Below the pieces are notes generated by a model. The model saw nothing but the letters and a program-made list of their open reading frames with translations, was not told where the DNA came from and made no database searches. A stretch of 64,000 nt of DNA from Erysipelotrichaceae bacterium OPF54 (GTDB taxonomy: Bacteria > Bacillota_I > Bacilli_A > Erysipelotrichales > Erysipelotrichaceae). Numbering within the stretch: the stretch's first letter is position 1; each line of letters opens with the position of its first letter. The stretch covers positions 2,581,659 to 2,645,658 of the forward strand of contig BQKD01000001.1 in assembly GCA_022834735.1 (NCBI GenBank), in the 5' to 3' direction. A program made the position numbers and the translations under genes. This document shows positions 44,743 through 53,923 of this stretch, in pieces.

Positions 44743-45111
44743 CTACAATACTTCTGGCGCAAGAGAAACGATTTTCATGAAATCCTTGTCACGCAGCTCA
44801 CGGGCAACAGGTCCGAAAATACGAGTTCCTCTTGGTGTTTTGTCATCTTTGATCAATACTACTGCATTATCATCGAACTTGATGTACGTTCCGTTGTCGC
44901 GGCGGACACCACGTTTTGTACGAACGATAACGCCTTTTACTACATCGCCTTTTTTTACGGTTCCACCAGGAGCAGCCTGTTTAACAGCGCATACAACAAT
45001 GTCACCGATGTTAGCGAATTTTCTTACCGAGCCGCCTAAACAACGGATGACAAGGACTTCCTTGGCTCCGGTGTTGTCGGCAACACGCAAACGGCTTTCA
45101 TTTTGAATCAT
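44743..45111 (-). CDS. rplN: 50S ribosomal protein L14
   Basis: The 122-residue protein starts [20 protein letters not shown] and has the [20 protein letters not shown] signature at the end. L14 forms an inter-subunit bridge. It is 17 bases after rpsQ. Confidence 0.98.
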   Translation of the reverse strand: MIQNESRLRVADNTGAKEVLVIRCLGGSVRKFANIGDIVVCAVKQAAPGGTVKKGDVVKGVIVRTKRGVRRDNGTYIKFDDNAVVLIKDDKTPRGTRIFGPVARELRDKDFMKIVSLAPEVL

Positions 45112-45128
45112 TGTGTTAACCTCCTAGT

Positions 45129-45386
45129 TTATCCTTCAGCTTTTTCTACAATTTCAAGCAGACGGAAACGTTTTGTAGCCGAAAGAGGACGAGTTTCCAT
45201 AATTGTAACTACATCACCTTCGCGAGCTGTGTTGTTTTCATCATGTGCTTTGTATTTTTTTGTATATTTAACACGTTTTCCGTAGATCGGATGTGTTTTC
45301 TTCGTTTCAACGGCAACAGTGATCGTTTTATCCATTTTATCGGATACAACTTTTCCTCTATAAACCTTACGAGCATTTCTTTCCAT
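45129..45386 (-). CDS. rpsQ: 30S ribosomal protein S17
   Basis: The 85-residue protein has [20 protein letters not shown] and [18 protein letters not shown]17 is an early 16S-binding protein. Twelve bases after rpmC. Confidence 0.98.
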   Translation of the reverse strand: MERNARKVYRGKVVSDKMDKTITVAVETKKTHPIYGKRVKYTKKYKAHDENNTAREGDVVTIMETRPLSATKRFRLLEIVEKAEG

Positions 45387-45398
45387 TGATCAGCCCTC

Positions 45399-45599
45399 CT
45401 ACTTCGCTGCGGCGTTTTCACGCTCAGTCATAATCGTTTTAATACGAGCAATCGTTTTCTTTACTGTTTTCAAACGTGCCGTATTTTCCAACTGTCCTGT
45501 CGCCTGCTGAAAACGGAGGTTAAATAATTCGTCTTTCAATGCATCGATTTCCTTTAAAAGTTCTTCGTTGGTTTTTTCACGGATTTCTTTTGCGTTCAT
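45399..45599 (-). CDS. rpmC: 50S ribosomal protein L29
   Basis: The 66-residue helical protein has [20 protein letters not shown]-like residues, seen here as [20 protein letters not shown]29 sits at the tunnel exit near the trigger factor site. Its start overlaps the rplP stop by one base. Confidence 0.97.
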   Translation of the reverse strand: MNAKEIREKTNEELLKEIDALKDELFNLRFQQATGQLENTARLKTVKKTIARIKTIMTERENAAAK

Positions 45600-46015
45600 T
45601 ATTCAACTTCTCCTTTTCTAACAAAGCGAGTCTTCACAGGAAGCTTGTGAGAAGCTAATCGCAAAGCTTCACGAGCTACTTCCTCGCTTACTCCTCCGAC
45701 TTCGAACATGACGCGTCCCGGCTTAACTACCGCAACCCATCCTTCTGGAGCACCTTTACCGGAACCCATACGAACTTCGAGAGGTTTTTTCGTTCTAGCC
45801 AAATGAGGGAAGATACGAATCCATACTTTACCACCACGTTTCATATAACGTGTCATCGCGATACGGGCAGCCTCGATCTGACGGTTGCTTACATAGTTTC
45901 CCGATTCAGCTACCAGACCATATTCACCAAAGTCTACTGAACGTCCTGCCTTGCTGCGGCCTTCATAGCTCAGACGATGAGGACGACGGTACTTTGTACG
46001 TTTAGGCATTAACAT
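45599..46015 (-). CDS. rplP: 50S ribosomal protein L16
   Basis: The 138-residue protein starts [20 protein letters not shown], aligned to the MLLPKR start of Bacillus L16, with GGAGG eight bases upstream. The start overlaps the rpsC end by 14 bases. [20 protein letters not shown] is the conserved loop. L16 contacts the A-site tRNA elbow. Confidence 0.98.
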   Translation of the reverse strand: MLMPKRTKYRRPHRLSYEGRSKAGRSVDFGEYGLVAESGNYVSNRQIEAARIAMTRYMKRGGKVWIRIFPHLARTKKPLEVRMGSGKGAPEGWVAVVKPGRVMFEVGGVSEEVAREALRLASHKLPVKTRFVRKGEVE

Positions 46016-46853
46016 CTTCGTTACCTCCTTTATTTACAGGAGCAGCAGCCTTGTCGGCATTGCCGCGGCCGTTTGCCCCTCTAGGAGCGCGGTTGTTGTT
46101 GCGTCCATCTCCGCGGCGGTTGTTGTTGCGGCGGCGATTGCGCATAGGACGCTGTTTCGGAGCTTCAGGTTCCTTGACCATTTCGCCAGGAAGAACTTCT
46201 CCGCGGCAGATCCATACTTTTACGCCAAGACGTCCGTATGTCGTGCTTGCTTCTTCCCATGCGTAGTCGATATCGCTGCGCAGCGTATGAAGAGGAACGA
46301 CACCTTCGGAATAGCCTTCCGTACGAGCCATATCGGCTCCGCCAAGACGTCCGGAAACAGAAGTTTTGATTCCTTTTGCTCCTGCGCGCATTGTATTCTG
46401 GATCGCTTTTTTCTGTGTTGCACGGAAAGATTTACGGTTTTCCAGTTCGTTGGCGATCCAACGGGCAACCAGGCGTGCATCCAGGTTCGGATTGGCAATT
46501 TCAACAACGTTGATCTGAACGTTCTTGACTTTTGTCATCTTGATGATCTGTTTTTTCAATCCTTCGATCGATTTTCCATCCTGACCGATCACGACACCAG
46601 GATGCGCTGTACGAATGATGATCGTTAAGCGATTGTTCGTACGCTCGATTTCGATTCTTGAGATCTGAGGATCTGCTTTGCGCTTGTCGGCAGCAGCCGC
46701 TGACAATTTTGCATAGTAATCTTCGATAAATTCGCGAATACGAACATCTTCCATCAGCAATGTTCCGAATTCTTTATCGTCAGAATACCATCTTGACTGC
46801 CAGTCGCGGATGATTCCGACACGCATTCCGATCGGACTTACTTTTTGACCCAT
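46002..46853 (-). CDS. rpsC: 30S ribosomal protein S3 with long basic tail
   Basis: The 283-residue protein starts [19 protein letters not shown] and has the KH domain ([17 protein letters not shown]) and the C-terminal S3 domain ([20 protein letters not shown]). The conserved part ends near residue 220, and a tail of about 60 residues rich in Asn, Arg, Gly and Ala follows. Bacillus S3 is 218 residues, so this tail is an unusual extension, likely flexible and RNA-binding. It is continuous with the gene and has no frameshift. Confidence 0.97.
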   Translation of the reverse strand: MGQKVSPIGMRVGIIRDWQSRWYSDDKEFGTLLMEDVRIREFIEDYYAKLSAAAADKRKADPQISRIEIERTNNRLTIIIRTAHPGVVIGQDGKSIEGLKKQIIKMTKVKNVQINVVEIANPNLDARLVARWIANELENRKSFRATQKKAIQNTMRAGAKGIKTSVSGRLGGADMARTEGYSEGVVPLHTLRSDIDYAWEEASTTYGRLGVKVWICRGEVLPGEMVKEPEAPKQRPMRNRRRNNNRRGDGRNNNRAPRGANGRGNADKAAAPVNKGGNEDVNA

Positions 46854-46863
46854 ATCGATCCTC

Positions 46864-47199
46864 CTACTCTTTCTCAGCCACGATTACTGTGATGTGGCTT
46901 GTACGTTTATGAATTGGGCTTGCGCTTCCTTTTGCACGAGGCATGTAGCGTTTCATCGTTACGCCTTCATCTGCATAGCAAGCTTTTACATAAAGTTTTG
47001 TTTCATCTAAATCATTGTTGTGAACCGCATTGGCAACTGCAGACTTCAGAACTTTACCAACAAGTTCTCCACCCTTGTTCGGGAGAAATTTGCAGATTGC
47101 AGCGGCTTCTTCTACGTCTTTACCACGGATCAAGTCTAAAACAAGTCTAGCCTTACGAGGTTGAATGCGTAGAGTTTTTGCTGTTGCTTTTACTTCCAT
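46864..47199 (-). CDS. rplV: 50S ribosomal protein L22
   Basis: The 111-residue protein starts [20 protein letters not shown] and ends with the [17 protein letters not shown] block, whose beta hairpin lines the exit tunnel. Of two adjacent ATGs, the second has GGAGG eight bases upstream and matches the family start. Confidence 0.97.
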   Translation of the reverse strand: MEVKATAKTLRIQPRKARLVLDLIRGKDVEEAAAICKFLPNKGGELVGKVLKSAVANAVHNNDLDETKLYVKACYADEGVTMKRYMPRAKGSASPIHKRTSHITVIVAEKE

Positions 47200-47211
47200 C
47201 ATCTGTTCCTC

Positions 47212-47490
47212 CTATTTTCTGCCTTTCTTGTCATCTTTAGCATGATCGGCATATTTGCGTGTTGGAACAAACTCACCGAGCTTGTGGCCAACCATATCTT
47301 CTGTTACATAAACAGGTAAATGTTCTTTTCCGTTGTATACCGCAAAAGTATGCTCAACAAATTGAGGGAAGATCGTTGAACGGCGGCTCCACGTTTTGAT
47401 TACTTCTTTTTTTCCGGCAGCATTCAATGCCATGACTTTTTTCATCAAATGCTCGTCACAGAAAGGACCTTTTTTCAAACTACGACTCAT
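47212..47490 (-). CDS. rpsS: 30S ribosomal protein S19
   Basis: The 92-residue protein starts [20 protein letters not shown] and has [20 protein letters not shown]19 is in the head of the 30S subunit near S13. Confidence 0.98.
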   Translation of the reverse strand: MSRSLKKGPFCDEHLMKKVMALNAAGKKEVIKTWSRRSTIFPQFVEHTFAVYNGKEHLPVYVTEDMVGHKLGEFVPTRKYADHAKDDKKGRK

Positions 47491-47504
47491 GTCTTATCCT
47501 CCTT

Positions 47505-48338
47505 CTACTTACCGTTGCGGCGACGTACGATCAGTTTCGTACTAGCTTTTTTATGCTTGCGCGTCTTCACACCAAGAGCTTTCTTGCCCCAAGGTGTCAT
47601 TGGTGATTTACGTCCGATCGGAGTACGTCCTTCACCACCACCATGAGGGTGATCGTTAGGGTTCATAACCGAACCGCGAACTGTCGGGCGCACGCCTTTC
47701 CAGCGATTACGGCCGGCTTTACCAAGATTTACCAGGTTGTGGTCTTCGTTGCCTACAGTACCAACTGTTGCGCGGCAGTTTGCCAGCACACGACGTACTT
47801 CACCGGAAGTCAGACGAAGTGTTACATATTTGTCTTCGATACCGAGGATCTGAGCAGAAGCACCGGCACTGCGTGCCATCTGTCCGCCTTTGCCCGGCTT
47901 CAGTTCGATGTTGTGAACAACAGTACCTTCTGGCATGTTGCGCAGTTCCATCGCGTTTCCTACACGGATATCGGCTTCGGCGCTGGAAATGATCTTGTCC
48001 CCGACCTTCAATCCTTTTGGAGCGATGATATAGCGCTTTTCACCATCTACATAGTGAAGCAGCGCGATATTTGATGTACGGTTCGGATCATATTCGATTG
48101 CAGCAACTGTTGCAGGAATATCATCTTTGTTCCGCTTAAAGTCAATGATTCGGTACGCACGCTTGTGCCCTCCGCCTTGATGACGTGTCGTGATACGACC
48201 TAAATTGTTACGGCCACCTTTGCTCTTCAACGGAGCCAGCAGACTTTTTTCCGGAGTATTCTTTGTGATCTCCTCATTTGTCAGCGTGGACATTCCACGG
48301 CGGCCAGGTGTAGTAGGTTTATACTTTTTGATTGGCAT
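47505..48338 (-). CDS. rplB: 50S ribosomal protein L2
   Basis: The 277-residue protein has [20 protein letters not shown] and the [20 protein letters not shown] signature with the histidine near the peptidyl transferase centre. Length is normal. It follows rplW by 57 bases, the largest gap in this part; I see nothing in it beyond the ribosome site. Confidence 0.98.
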   Translation of the reverse strand: MPIKKYKPTTPGRRGMSTLTNEEITKNTPEKSLLAPLKSKGGRNNLGRITTRHQGGGHKRAYRIIDFKRNKDDIPATVAAIEYDPNRTSNIALLHYVDGEKRYIIAPKGLKVGDKIISSAEADIRVGNAMELRNMPEGTVVHNIELKPGKGGQMARSAGASAQILGIEDKYVTLRLTSGEVRRVLANCRATVGTVGNEDHNLVNLGKAGRNRWKGVRPTVRGSVMNPNDHPHGGGEGRTPIGRKSPMTPWGKKALGVKTRKHKKASTKLIVRRRNGK

Positions 48339-48395
48339 AAACTAAATTTCCTCCTATTCGCAATATTTATTCAGGAAATAGCGACTTCTCCCTGA

Positions 48396-48686
48396 TTATT
48401 CTTCGCCAAACAGATCGATCGTCTGGCCTTCCTTGATTTTCACGATTGCTTTGCGCACGCGATTTGTTTTTCCTTCAAAACGTCCGACACGGCGTTTCTT
48501 AGGTTTTACATTAATTGTGTTGACCTGTTCCACATCTACATTGAACAGTGCCTCCACAGCTTTCTTTACTTCGAACTTGTTAACACCTTTCGCGATCTCG
48601 AAAGTTACTTTGTTGTCTTCAGCCATCAGCTTCATTGATTTTTCAGTGATGATCGGGCGAAGAATTACATCTCTGTAGTCAGTCAT
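48396..48686 (-). CDS. rplW: 50S ribosomal protein L23
   Basis: The 96-residue protein has DVILRPIITEKSMKLMAEDN and a NVKPKKRRVGRFEGKTNRVR loop. L23 is the trigger-factor and SRP docking site at the tunnel exit. It overlaps the rplD stop by one base. Confidence 0.98.
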   Translation of the reverse strand: MTDYRDVILRPIITEKSMKLMAEDNKVTFEIAKGVNKFEVKKAVEALFNVDVEQVNTINVKPKKRRVGRFEGKTNRVRKAIVKIKEGQTIDLFGEE

Positions 48687-49315
48687 TACGCCAATGCCTC
48701 CTCAATTTCTTTTACAGCCGCACTGGTTACGACGATTTTGTTTGCATTTACCAGATCGTAAACATTGATCGCTTTTGAAGTCATCATGCTGACACCCGGA
48801 ATGTTTCTTGCGGACAAGTAAGCATTCGTATTGTCATCTGCTTCCGCAAGGATGAACAATGTTTTGCAAGGTGCCTGGATCGCATCGATGACAGCCACAA
48901 AATCTTTCGTTTTAGGCGCTGCCATTTCCAATTTATCCATAACGCTCATTGCCTGCTCGAGCACTTTTTCAGAAAGAGCCGATTTCAATGCCAGGCGACG
49001 AACTTTCTTATTGATCTTATATCCGTAGCTGCGTGGCGTGGCACCGAATACCGTTCCGCCGCCTCTGTACTGCGGAGCACGGATCGATCCCTGACGGGCG
49101 CGGCCTGTACCTTTCTGACGATAAGGTTTGCGTCCGCCGCCGCGTACTTCCGAACGGCCTTTTGTGCTTGCCGTACCCTGACGACGGCTTGCCTGCTGCA
49201 TGATCAACGCATCATAGAGAGCTTGTTGGTTCGGTTCGATACCGAATACTTCATCATTCAGTTCGATTGTTCCTACCACTTCGCCAGCTTGGTTAATTAC
49301 ATCTAAAGCTGCCAT
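48686..49315 (-). CDS. rplD: 50S ribosomal protein L4
   Basis: The 209-residue protein has [20 protein letters not shown], the loop that reaches into the exit tunnel (macrolide contact), and [20 protein letters not shown]. In some bacteria L4 represses the S10 operon; a leader capable of structure is noted upstream of rpsJ. Confidence 0.98.
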   Translation of the reverse strand: MAALDVINQAGEVVGTIELNDEVFGIEPNQQALYDALIMQQASRRQGTASTKGRSEVRGGGRKPYRQKGTGRARQGSIRAPQYRGGGTVFGATPRSYGYKINKKVRRLALKSALSEKVLEQAMSVMDKLEMAAPKTKDFVAVIDAIQAPCKTLFILAEADDNTNAYLSARNIPGVSMMTSKAINVYDLVNANKIVVTSAAVKEIEEALA

Positions 49316-50010
49316 TATTCACTGACCTCCTCATTTACTGTGTAGTCGATCAAAGTAACAGGTGCCTTGTTTCCTTTTGAAGTTTTAGCTGTACGGATCA
49401 TAACCAAACCTTTTTTAGGTCCAGGTACACAACCTTTGATCAGAATGTAGTTGTTTTCTTTATCTACTTTAATAACAGTCAGGTTAGGATTTGTTGTACG
49501 GTACCCGCCTTCCTGACCAGCCATCATCGTACCTTTCATGATACGTCCCTGGCGTGAAGTGATACCGTTGGTTGCCAGTGAACCGATATGACGGATGTTC
49601 TTCGAACCACCGTGTGTCTTTGGTCCCTGGTGTGCATTGTTGCGCACGATCGTACCCTGGTATCCTTTACCTTTGCTTGTTCCGATTACATCGACCTGCT
49701 CGCCGGCCTCGAACATATCAACACCGACTGTGTCTCCGACATTCACATCGAGCTCGCAGTCGCGAACTTCACGAACGAAACGTTTCGGAGCTGTATCCGC
49801 TTTTTTGCAGTGTCCGATGTTTGCTTTTGTGGCACGACGCTCTTTTACATCCTCGAACCCGAGCTGTACTGCTTCGTATCCATCAGTTTCGACAGTTTTT
49901 TTCTGAAGAACAACGTTAGGCGTTGCTTCGATCACTGTTACAGGAATCAACTCGCCGTCTGTAGTGAAGACCTGAGTCATCCCTAATTTTCTTCCTAATA
50001 GTCCTTTCAT
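49315..50010 (-). CDS. rplC: 50S ribosomal protein L3
   Basis: The 231-residue protein starts [20 protein letters not shown], with GGAGG eight bases upstream. An upstream in-frame start is not supported. The central [20 protein letters not shown] loop approaches the peptidyl transferase centre. Confidence 0.98.
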   Translation of the reverse strand: MKGLLGRKLGMTQVFTTDGELIPVTVIEATPNVVLQKKTVETDGYEAVQLGFEDVKERRATKANIGHCKKADTAPKRFVREVRDCELDVNVGDTVGVDMFEAGEQVDVIGTSKGKGYQGTIVRNNAHQGPKTHGGSKNIRHIGSLATNGITSRQGRIMKGTMMAGQEGGYRTTNPNLTVIKVDKENNYILIKGCVPGPKKGLVMIRTAKTSKGNKAPVTLIDYTVNEEVSE

Positions 50011-50024
50011 CTTTGACACCTCCA

Positions 50025-50336
50025 TTAAAGTTTAATCTCGATGTCAACACCGCTAGGAAGTTCAAGTCTCTGTAAAGAATCGATTGTTTCCTTAGTTGGT
50101 GCAACGATCTCAATCAAACGCTTGTGCGTACGCATTTCGAACTGCTCACGTGAGTCTTTGTACTTGTGAACTGCACGAAGAATTGTTACCACTTGCTTTT
50201 CTGTTGGCAACGGTACCGGGCCAATCACTTTTTTTGCCCCGTGTTTTGTCGCAGCATCGACGATTTTTTTGGCACTCTCATCCAGGATGCGGTGCTCATA
50301 CGCTTTTAAGCGAATTCTCATTGTATTGTTTGCCAT
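50025..50336 (-). CDS. rpsJ: 30S ribosomal protein S10
   Basis: The 103-residue protein has [20 protein letters not shown] and the tip sequence [21 protein letters not shown]10 also acts as NusE in transcription antitermination. It is the first gene of the ribosomal superoperon, behind a promoter at 50453-50481 and a 110-base leader. Confidence 0.98.
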   Translation of the reverse strand: MANNTMRIRLKAYEHRILDESAKKIVDAATKHGAKKVIGPVPLPTEKQVVTILRAVHKYKDSREQFEMRTHKRLIEIVAPTKETIDSLQRLELPSGVDIEIKL

Positions 50337-50446
50337 GGTTTTCTCCTTTCGTTTATTCTAGATAAACATACTCCATGCGAATTACCTGACCTCACCCATG
50401 ACAACGCTTTTCAGTGGGTCAGCAACCTCGCACTTCTTCGCAATGC
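50337..50446 (-). promoter_or_regulatory. rpsJ leader with possible regulatory hairpin
   Basis: Between promoter and rpsJ, CUGACCCAC can pair with GUGAGGUCAG (one bulged A) around a loop of about 17 bases, and GUUUAU pairs with AUAAAC just upstream of the ribosome site. No T run is present. This may be an autoregulatory leader of the S10 operon; no known class is assigned. Confidence 0.4.
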
Positions 50447-50452
50447 TCAAAA

Positions 50453-50481
50453 ATAATAGCACACATGACCAGCCCGCGCAA
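50453..50481 (-). promoter_or_regulatory. S10 superoperon promoter
   Basis: On the minus strand, TTGCGC (50476-50481) and TATTAT (50453-50458) are separated by 17 bases, upstream of rpsJ and downstream of the terminator at 50505-50528. Confidence 0.8.
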
Positions 50482-50504
50482 TAGGAAAACTCATATTTTA
50501 AAAG

Positions 50505-50528
50505 AAAAAAGTCCGGAATTCTCCGAAC
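50505..50528 (-). terminator. Terminator after the PNPOx-fold gene
   Basis: On the minus strand a seven-pair stem (GTTCGGA with TCCGGAC, one G-U pair) is followed by six T residues. Confidence 0.75.
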
Positions 50529-50538
50529 CATTTTCCCT

Positions 50539-50997
50539 TTACTCATCGTATTGTCTGCGTTCGACGCTTTGGGCATCGAAATCAATGAACAGCTGAAATG
50601 CTTTCCTGTTCTCGTCCTCGTCCCACACCTCGACAAACTTCGGTTCCACTTCGATCAGGATCTCCGTGTCGACATGGGAATACGCATTGTAGGACTGCCA
50701 CAGGTATTTCTTGTACAGCGTCTCGAAAGTTCTTCCTTCTTCATCGACAACGAGCCCTTTGACCGTTGCCACACCTTCCACCTGAACGCCGTTCCAGCAC
50801 ATAGCGACCCGCGGATTGACATACAGCTGCTGTGTCTTGCGGAAATTCTTATCTGTCTTGAAATAGATGCGGTCATTATAAAACAGACAGCTTACATTGC
50901 GCACCATCGGATAGTTGTCTGCACAGCTTGCCAGGGCCATGATCTTCCATTCCCCGAGCTTTTCATCCATAATTTTTTTTGCTTCATTAAATTTCAT
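50539..50997 (-). CDS. Pyridoxamine 5'-phosphate oxidase-fold flavoprotein
   Basis: The 152-residue protein has the split beta-barrel pattern of the PNPOx-like FMN proteins: MALASCADNYPMVRNVSCLF, IYFKTDKNFRKTQQL and NPRVAMCWNGVQVEGVATVK. Members bind FMN, F420 or heme and reduce or oxidise small molecules. It follows the RibU-like gene by 11 bases. Co-transcription with a riboflavin transporter fits a flavin cofactor, though the substrate is unknown. Confidence 0.87.
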   Translation of the reverse strand: MKFNEAKKIMDEKLGEWKIMALASCADNYPMVRNVSCLFYNDRIYFKTDKNFRKTQQLYVNPRVAMCWNGVQVEGVATVKGLVVDEEGRTFETLYKKYLWQSYNAYSHVDTEILIEVEPKFVEVWDEDENRKAFQLFIDFDAQSVERRQYDE

Positions 50998-51008
50998 CTT
51001 GTTTCTCC

Positions 51009-51656
51009 TTAAAATAATCCATTCATCGTGCAGATGATCAGCACGACAGATACAGCCATGAACCCGCCTATGACAGCCATCGAACGGCCCGTAGATACGC
51101 CTGTGCTTTCTTTTACGAGGCCGGAGCGGCGAAGCGCGGTAACGACCGGTTTATATATAAACAAAGTAACGCCTGAATTGATCCCGCATTTTAACAAGTT
51201 GAACGGAATAATTCCTGGAACGAGCATTGCCGCTACCGCTTCACGCGGCATGCCATAGTAGATCGGGGTAATGATATAGTTCCACAGCGTCATGCTGGCT
51301 GTGCAGAACAGCGTTCCCAGAAAAAGTCCGAGGATCGCGCCGTTTTTCGTATGCATCTTCTTGTATACAAAAGCGGCGGTGCACGCAAACGTACACGTTG
51401 AAATGACGTTCATCAGGATATCGAGGATCGTTCCGCCCCGGAAAAGCAGTTCAAGCACCGAGCAGATCGCGCTGATCACAAATGAAGTGAGCGGTCCGTA
51501 AATGAAGCCGCCGATCACGATCACGATATCTTTCGGATCGAATTTCAGAAAGGAAACGGCAGGAACGATCGGAAAAGAGATCAGCAGATTGAGCACCATG
51601 GCCATCGCACACAACAAACCGACAGTTGTCATTTTTTTCGTTTTCGAATTATTCAT
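51009..51656 (-). CDS. ribU: ECF transporter S component, RibU-like (riboflavin)
   Basis: The 215-residue membrane protein has six hydrophobic helices with the S-component pattern TTVGLLCAMAMVLNLLISF, KFDPKDIVIVIGGFIYGP and FNLLKCGINSGV. RibU binds riboflavin and pairs with EcfA1-EcfA2-EcfT, which is encoded at 33376-35838. The FMN riboswitch directly upstream makes riboflavin the most likely substrate. GGAGG precedes the ATG at 51654-51656. Confidence 0.93.
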   Translation of the reverse strand: MNNSKTKKMTTVGLLCAMAMVLNLLISFPIVPAVSFLKFDPKDIVIVIGGFIYGPLTSFVISAICSVLELLFRGGTILDILMNVISTCTFACTAAFVYKKMHTKNGAILGLFLGTLFCTASMTLWNYIITPIYYGMPREAVAAMLVPGIIPFNLLKCGINSGVTLFIYKPVVTALRRSGLVKESTGVSTGRSMAVIGGFMAVSVVLIICTMNGLF

Positions 51657-51677
51657 ATTGACACCTCCTGATAATAG

Positions 51678-51712
51678 AAAACGCGCCTAAAATAAACTTC
51701 TAGGTGCGTTTT
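51678..51712 (-). terminator. Expression platform hairpin of the FMN riboswitch
   Basis: On the minus strand, AAAACGCACCTA pairs with TAGGCGCGTTTT, with one G-U pair, and the T residues lie at the end of the stem. It sits between the aptamer and the ribU ribosome site. Confidence 0.7.
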
Positions 51713-51737
51713 TCGACTATTAAAAAATGTCAAAAGA

Positions 51738-51848
51738 ACTCTTCTTTCATCCAGACTATAACTGTTGCTGCCGGAGTTTCGCCGGCTCGGCCCGAAGGTT
51801 CGCGGAGTATACCGCCAGTAGAGAATTTCACTCTGCCCTGAAGATTTA
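51738..51848 (-). ncRNA. FMN riboswitch (RFN element)
   Basis: On the minus strand the conserved aptamer blocks appear in order: AUCUUCAGGGCAGAGUGAAA, then UCUCUACUGGCGGUAUA, GCGAACCUUCGG with GCCGAGCCGG, and UUAUAGUCUGGAUGAAAGAA closing P1 with UCUUC. It regulates the RibU-like transporter and the PNPOx-fold gene. It represses at high FMN through the hairpin at 51678-51712. Confidence 0.95.
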
Positions 51849-51895
51849 TCTTATGCGCCTTCATTATAATCCAGGGCATTTTCCATGTAAATAGA

Positions 51896-52537
51896 TCAGC
51901 CGCCTGTTTTTAAAAATTCATTCAGTATTTTTTTGAATTTTTTCTTTTCGACATAATAGGCGACGATCAATACCACGAGCGTAAAGTCCAGATTAGGCGG
52001 AAGTGCCATCTTGAGCAGAATGCTGAGCAGGAAAGAGGACCCGTCAAGATAAATGAAGTCTCTGGTTCCTGTGCAGTTTTTAAGCATCCTGTATTTTACT
52101 CTCAGGTTGGCGAACAGGATCACAGCGCCGATCGCGCCTACGATCGAGTCCACAGAAAAATTGATAAAATATACACCTGCCATAACGGCCCTTAGAAAGA
52201 ACAGTACCATCGTTCCGGTCATGATGATCATCAGCCCGGTCATCGTAAACTTTTCTTCATAGTTCTTTTCGACTTCATAGATCGTTTTTTTGAAGGCTGA
52301 GGATTTCCGCCACGTCTGCAGGTTGGCCGGGGTCAGCTTCATTGCTTTTCCCCGCTCCTGGGCATGGGCATATTTTTTTAAATAAAATGTGGCATACACT
52401 TCTTTTTTCAGACCGGACCAGTTCTTCTTTTTATCGATCGCGTCAACTACATCCAGAAAAGAACGATCTTCATCTTTGGCGAGCGCATCTTTTATATCGA
52501 TACCTGCCCACGAATACGGTGAAGACTTCTTTTTCAT
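51896..52537 (-). CDS. Multi-pass membrane protein of unknown function
   Basis: The 213-residue protein has a charged, Lys-rich cytoplasmic N-terminal half (residues 1-95, no membrane segment) and four hydrophobic helices in the C-terminal half (for example LMIIMTGTMVLFFLRAVMAG). It ends with a Lys-rich tail. The family is not recognised; it resembles DUF1129/DUF1048-like proteins only in layout. The start overlaps the M18 peptidase stop (ATGA), so it is co-translated with the peptidase. Confidence 0.75.
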   Translation of the reverse strand: MKKKSSPYSWAGIDIKDALAKDEDRSFLDVVDAIDKKKNWSGLKKEVYATFYLKKYAHAQERGKAMKLTPANLQTWRKSSAFKKTIYEVEKNYEEKFTMTGLMIIMTGTMVLFFLRAVMAGVYFINFSVDSIVGAIGAVILFANLRVKYRMLKNCTGTRDFIYLDGSSFLLSILLKMALPPNLDFTLVVLIVAYYVEKKKFKKILNEFLKTGG

Positions 52538-53853
52538 TCGAAGATTACCTGTTCGGATTCACTGATCTTGATATTCGTTCCAAAGTATTTCTCGAGCACT
52601 TCGATCGCATACATCGTATCTTTTGATCCGGCTGTTTCATAACTGGAATGCATGGCCAGCTGAGGCAGTCCGATATCTACCGCGTTGACAGATACCTGGG
52701 TATTGGAAAGATTTCCAAGGGTCGATCCGCCGATCTTGTCGGAACGGTTCGCAAACGTCTGTACCGGCACACCAGCCTGCTGGCACAGATGGGTAAATAC
52801 GGATCGCGAAAAAGCATCTGTCGTATATTTCTGATTGGCCGACTCTTTGATCACGATCCCTTTGTTCATATAGGATCCGTTACTTGTATCGGTCTCTTCC
52901 GGATGATTTGGATGGACGGCATGTGCATTGTCGCAGGATACGAGGAAGGATCCGGCAACAGCCTGATAATATTCATCCTCTGTTTTTCCCAAATTGATAT
53001 TGATCCGTTTCAAGGTGTCTTTCAGGAATGTAGACATGGCTCCCTGTTTCGTATTGGAACCGACTTCCTCGTTATCGAAGCAGCAGTATACGTTGACTGC
53101 CTTGTCGTTCTCTGCATTCAGGAATGCTTTCAGCGATACGAAGGCGCACTGCAGATCATCAAGCTTTGGCGAAGAGACGAATTCGTTTTCATAGCCCCAT
53201 ACGATGCCTTTCTGGCGATTGACAAGGAACAGGTCCTTTCCGAAAATATCCTTGGCGTCGACGCCGATCTCCTTGGCGATCATGGCATCGAATTCGCCTT
53301 TTTTCACGGCGCCTGCCGAGAAGAGCGGACAGAGATCGACTGCGCGGTTGTATTTGTATCCGTCGTTCACGGTACGGTTGAAATGGATCGCGACATTCGG
53401 GATCAAAAGAATGTCCTTATCGATATACAGCAGCTTGTTCACTAATGAATTTCCTTCTTTCACAAGAACTCGTCCGGCAACGCTCAAAGGACGATCAAAC
53501 CATGTATTGTCGATCATTCCGCCATAGGCTTCTACATTGAGCTTTACATATTCCCCGGCGCCATCCAGTTCGGCAACGGATTTGATCTTGTATGTTGGCG
53601 AGTCGGAGTGAGCAGCGGTCATCTGGAAATGATAATCGCTCAATTCCTTTCCGACCTTGAATGCGATCACGCTTGTATTATTTCTTGTGGTATAGTATTT
53701 TCCGCCTTTTGCAAGCGTCCATTTTTTTCCTTCCGGCAAATACTCGAAACCGGCAGTTTTCAGATATTTTTTAATTGTCTCGATCGAATGAAACATGCTT
53801 GGACTGTTTTCAATAAATTCCAGCAGTTCATTTGAAGTATCTAAATAATTCAT
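52534..53853 (-). CDS. apeB: M18 family aminopeptidase
   Basis: The 439-residue cytosolic metallopeptidase removes N-terminal, often acidic, residues from peptides. Metal and catalytic positions are seen in TAAHSDSPTYK (His and Asp), KLDDLQCAF (Asp), CCFDNEEVGSNTKQG (Glu-Glu) and the C-terminal LAMHSSYETAG (His). Length and motifs match the M18 group. It is the first gene of a pair with a membrane protein. Confidence 0.94.
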   Translation of the reverse strand: MNYLDTSNELLEFIENSPSMFHSIETIKKYLKTAGFEYLPEGKKWTLAKGGKYYTTRNNTSVIAFKVGKELSDYHFQMTAAHSDSPTYKIKSVAELDGAGEYVKLNVEAYGGMIDNTWFDRPLSVAGRVLVKEGNSLVNKLLYIDKDILLIPNVAIHFNRTVNDGYKYNRAVDLCPLFSAGAVKKGEFDAMIAKEIGVDAKDIFGKDLFLVNRQKGIVWGYENEFVSSPKLDDLQCAFVSLKAFLNAENDKAVNVYCCFDNEEVGSNTKQGAMSTFLKDTLKRININLGKTEDEYYQAVAGSFLVSCDNAHAVHPNHPEETDTSNGSYMNKGIVIKESANQKYTTDAFSRSVFTHLCQQAGVPVQTFANRSDKIGGSTLGNLSNTQVSVNAVDIGLPQLAMHSSYETAGSKDTMYAIEVLEKYFGTNIKISESEQVIFE

Positions 53854-53884
53854 GATAATTCCTCCTTTTTGTAGTGTAGCACAA

Positions 53885-53918
53885 AAGAAAAAGGAAATCA
53901 GTGAATGACTTCCTTTTC
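53885..53918 (-). terminator. Terminator after the permease gene
   Basis: On the minus strand, AAAAGGAAGTCA pairs with TGATTTCCTTTT except at one position, around a short loop, and T residues follow. It lies just after the stop at 53924. Confidence 0.8.
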
Positions 53919-53923
53919 ATTGT

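Noticed and set aside
30840-50336. Possible tRNA or rRNA genes within the ribosomal protein region
   Set aside because: No cloverleaf with GGTTCGAATCC-type arm or rRNA segment was seen; all space is taken by coding genes.
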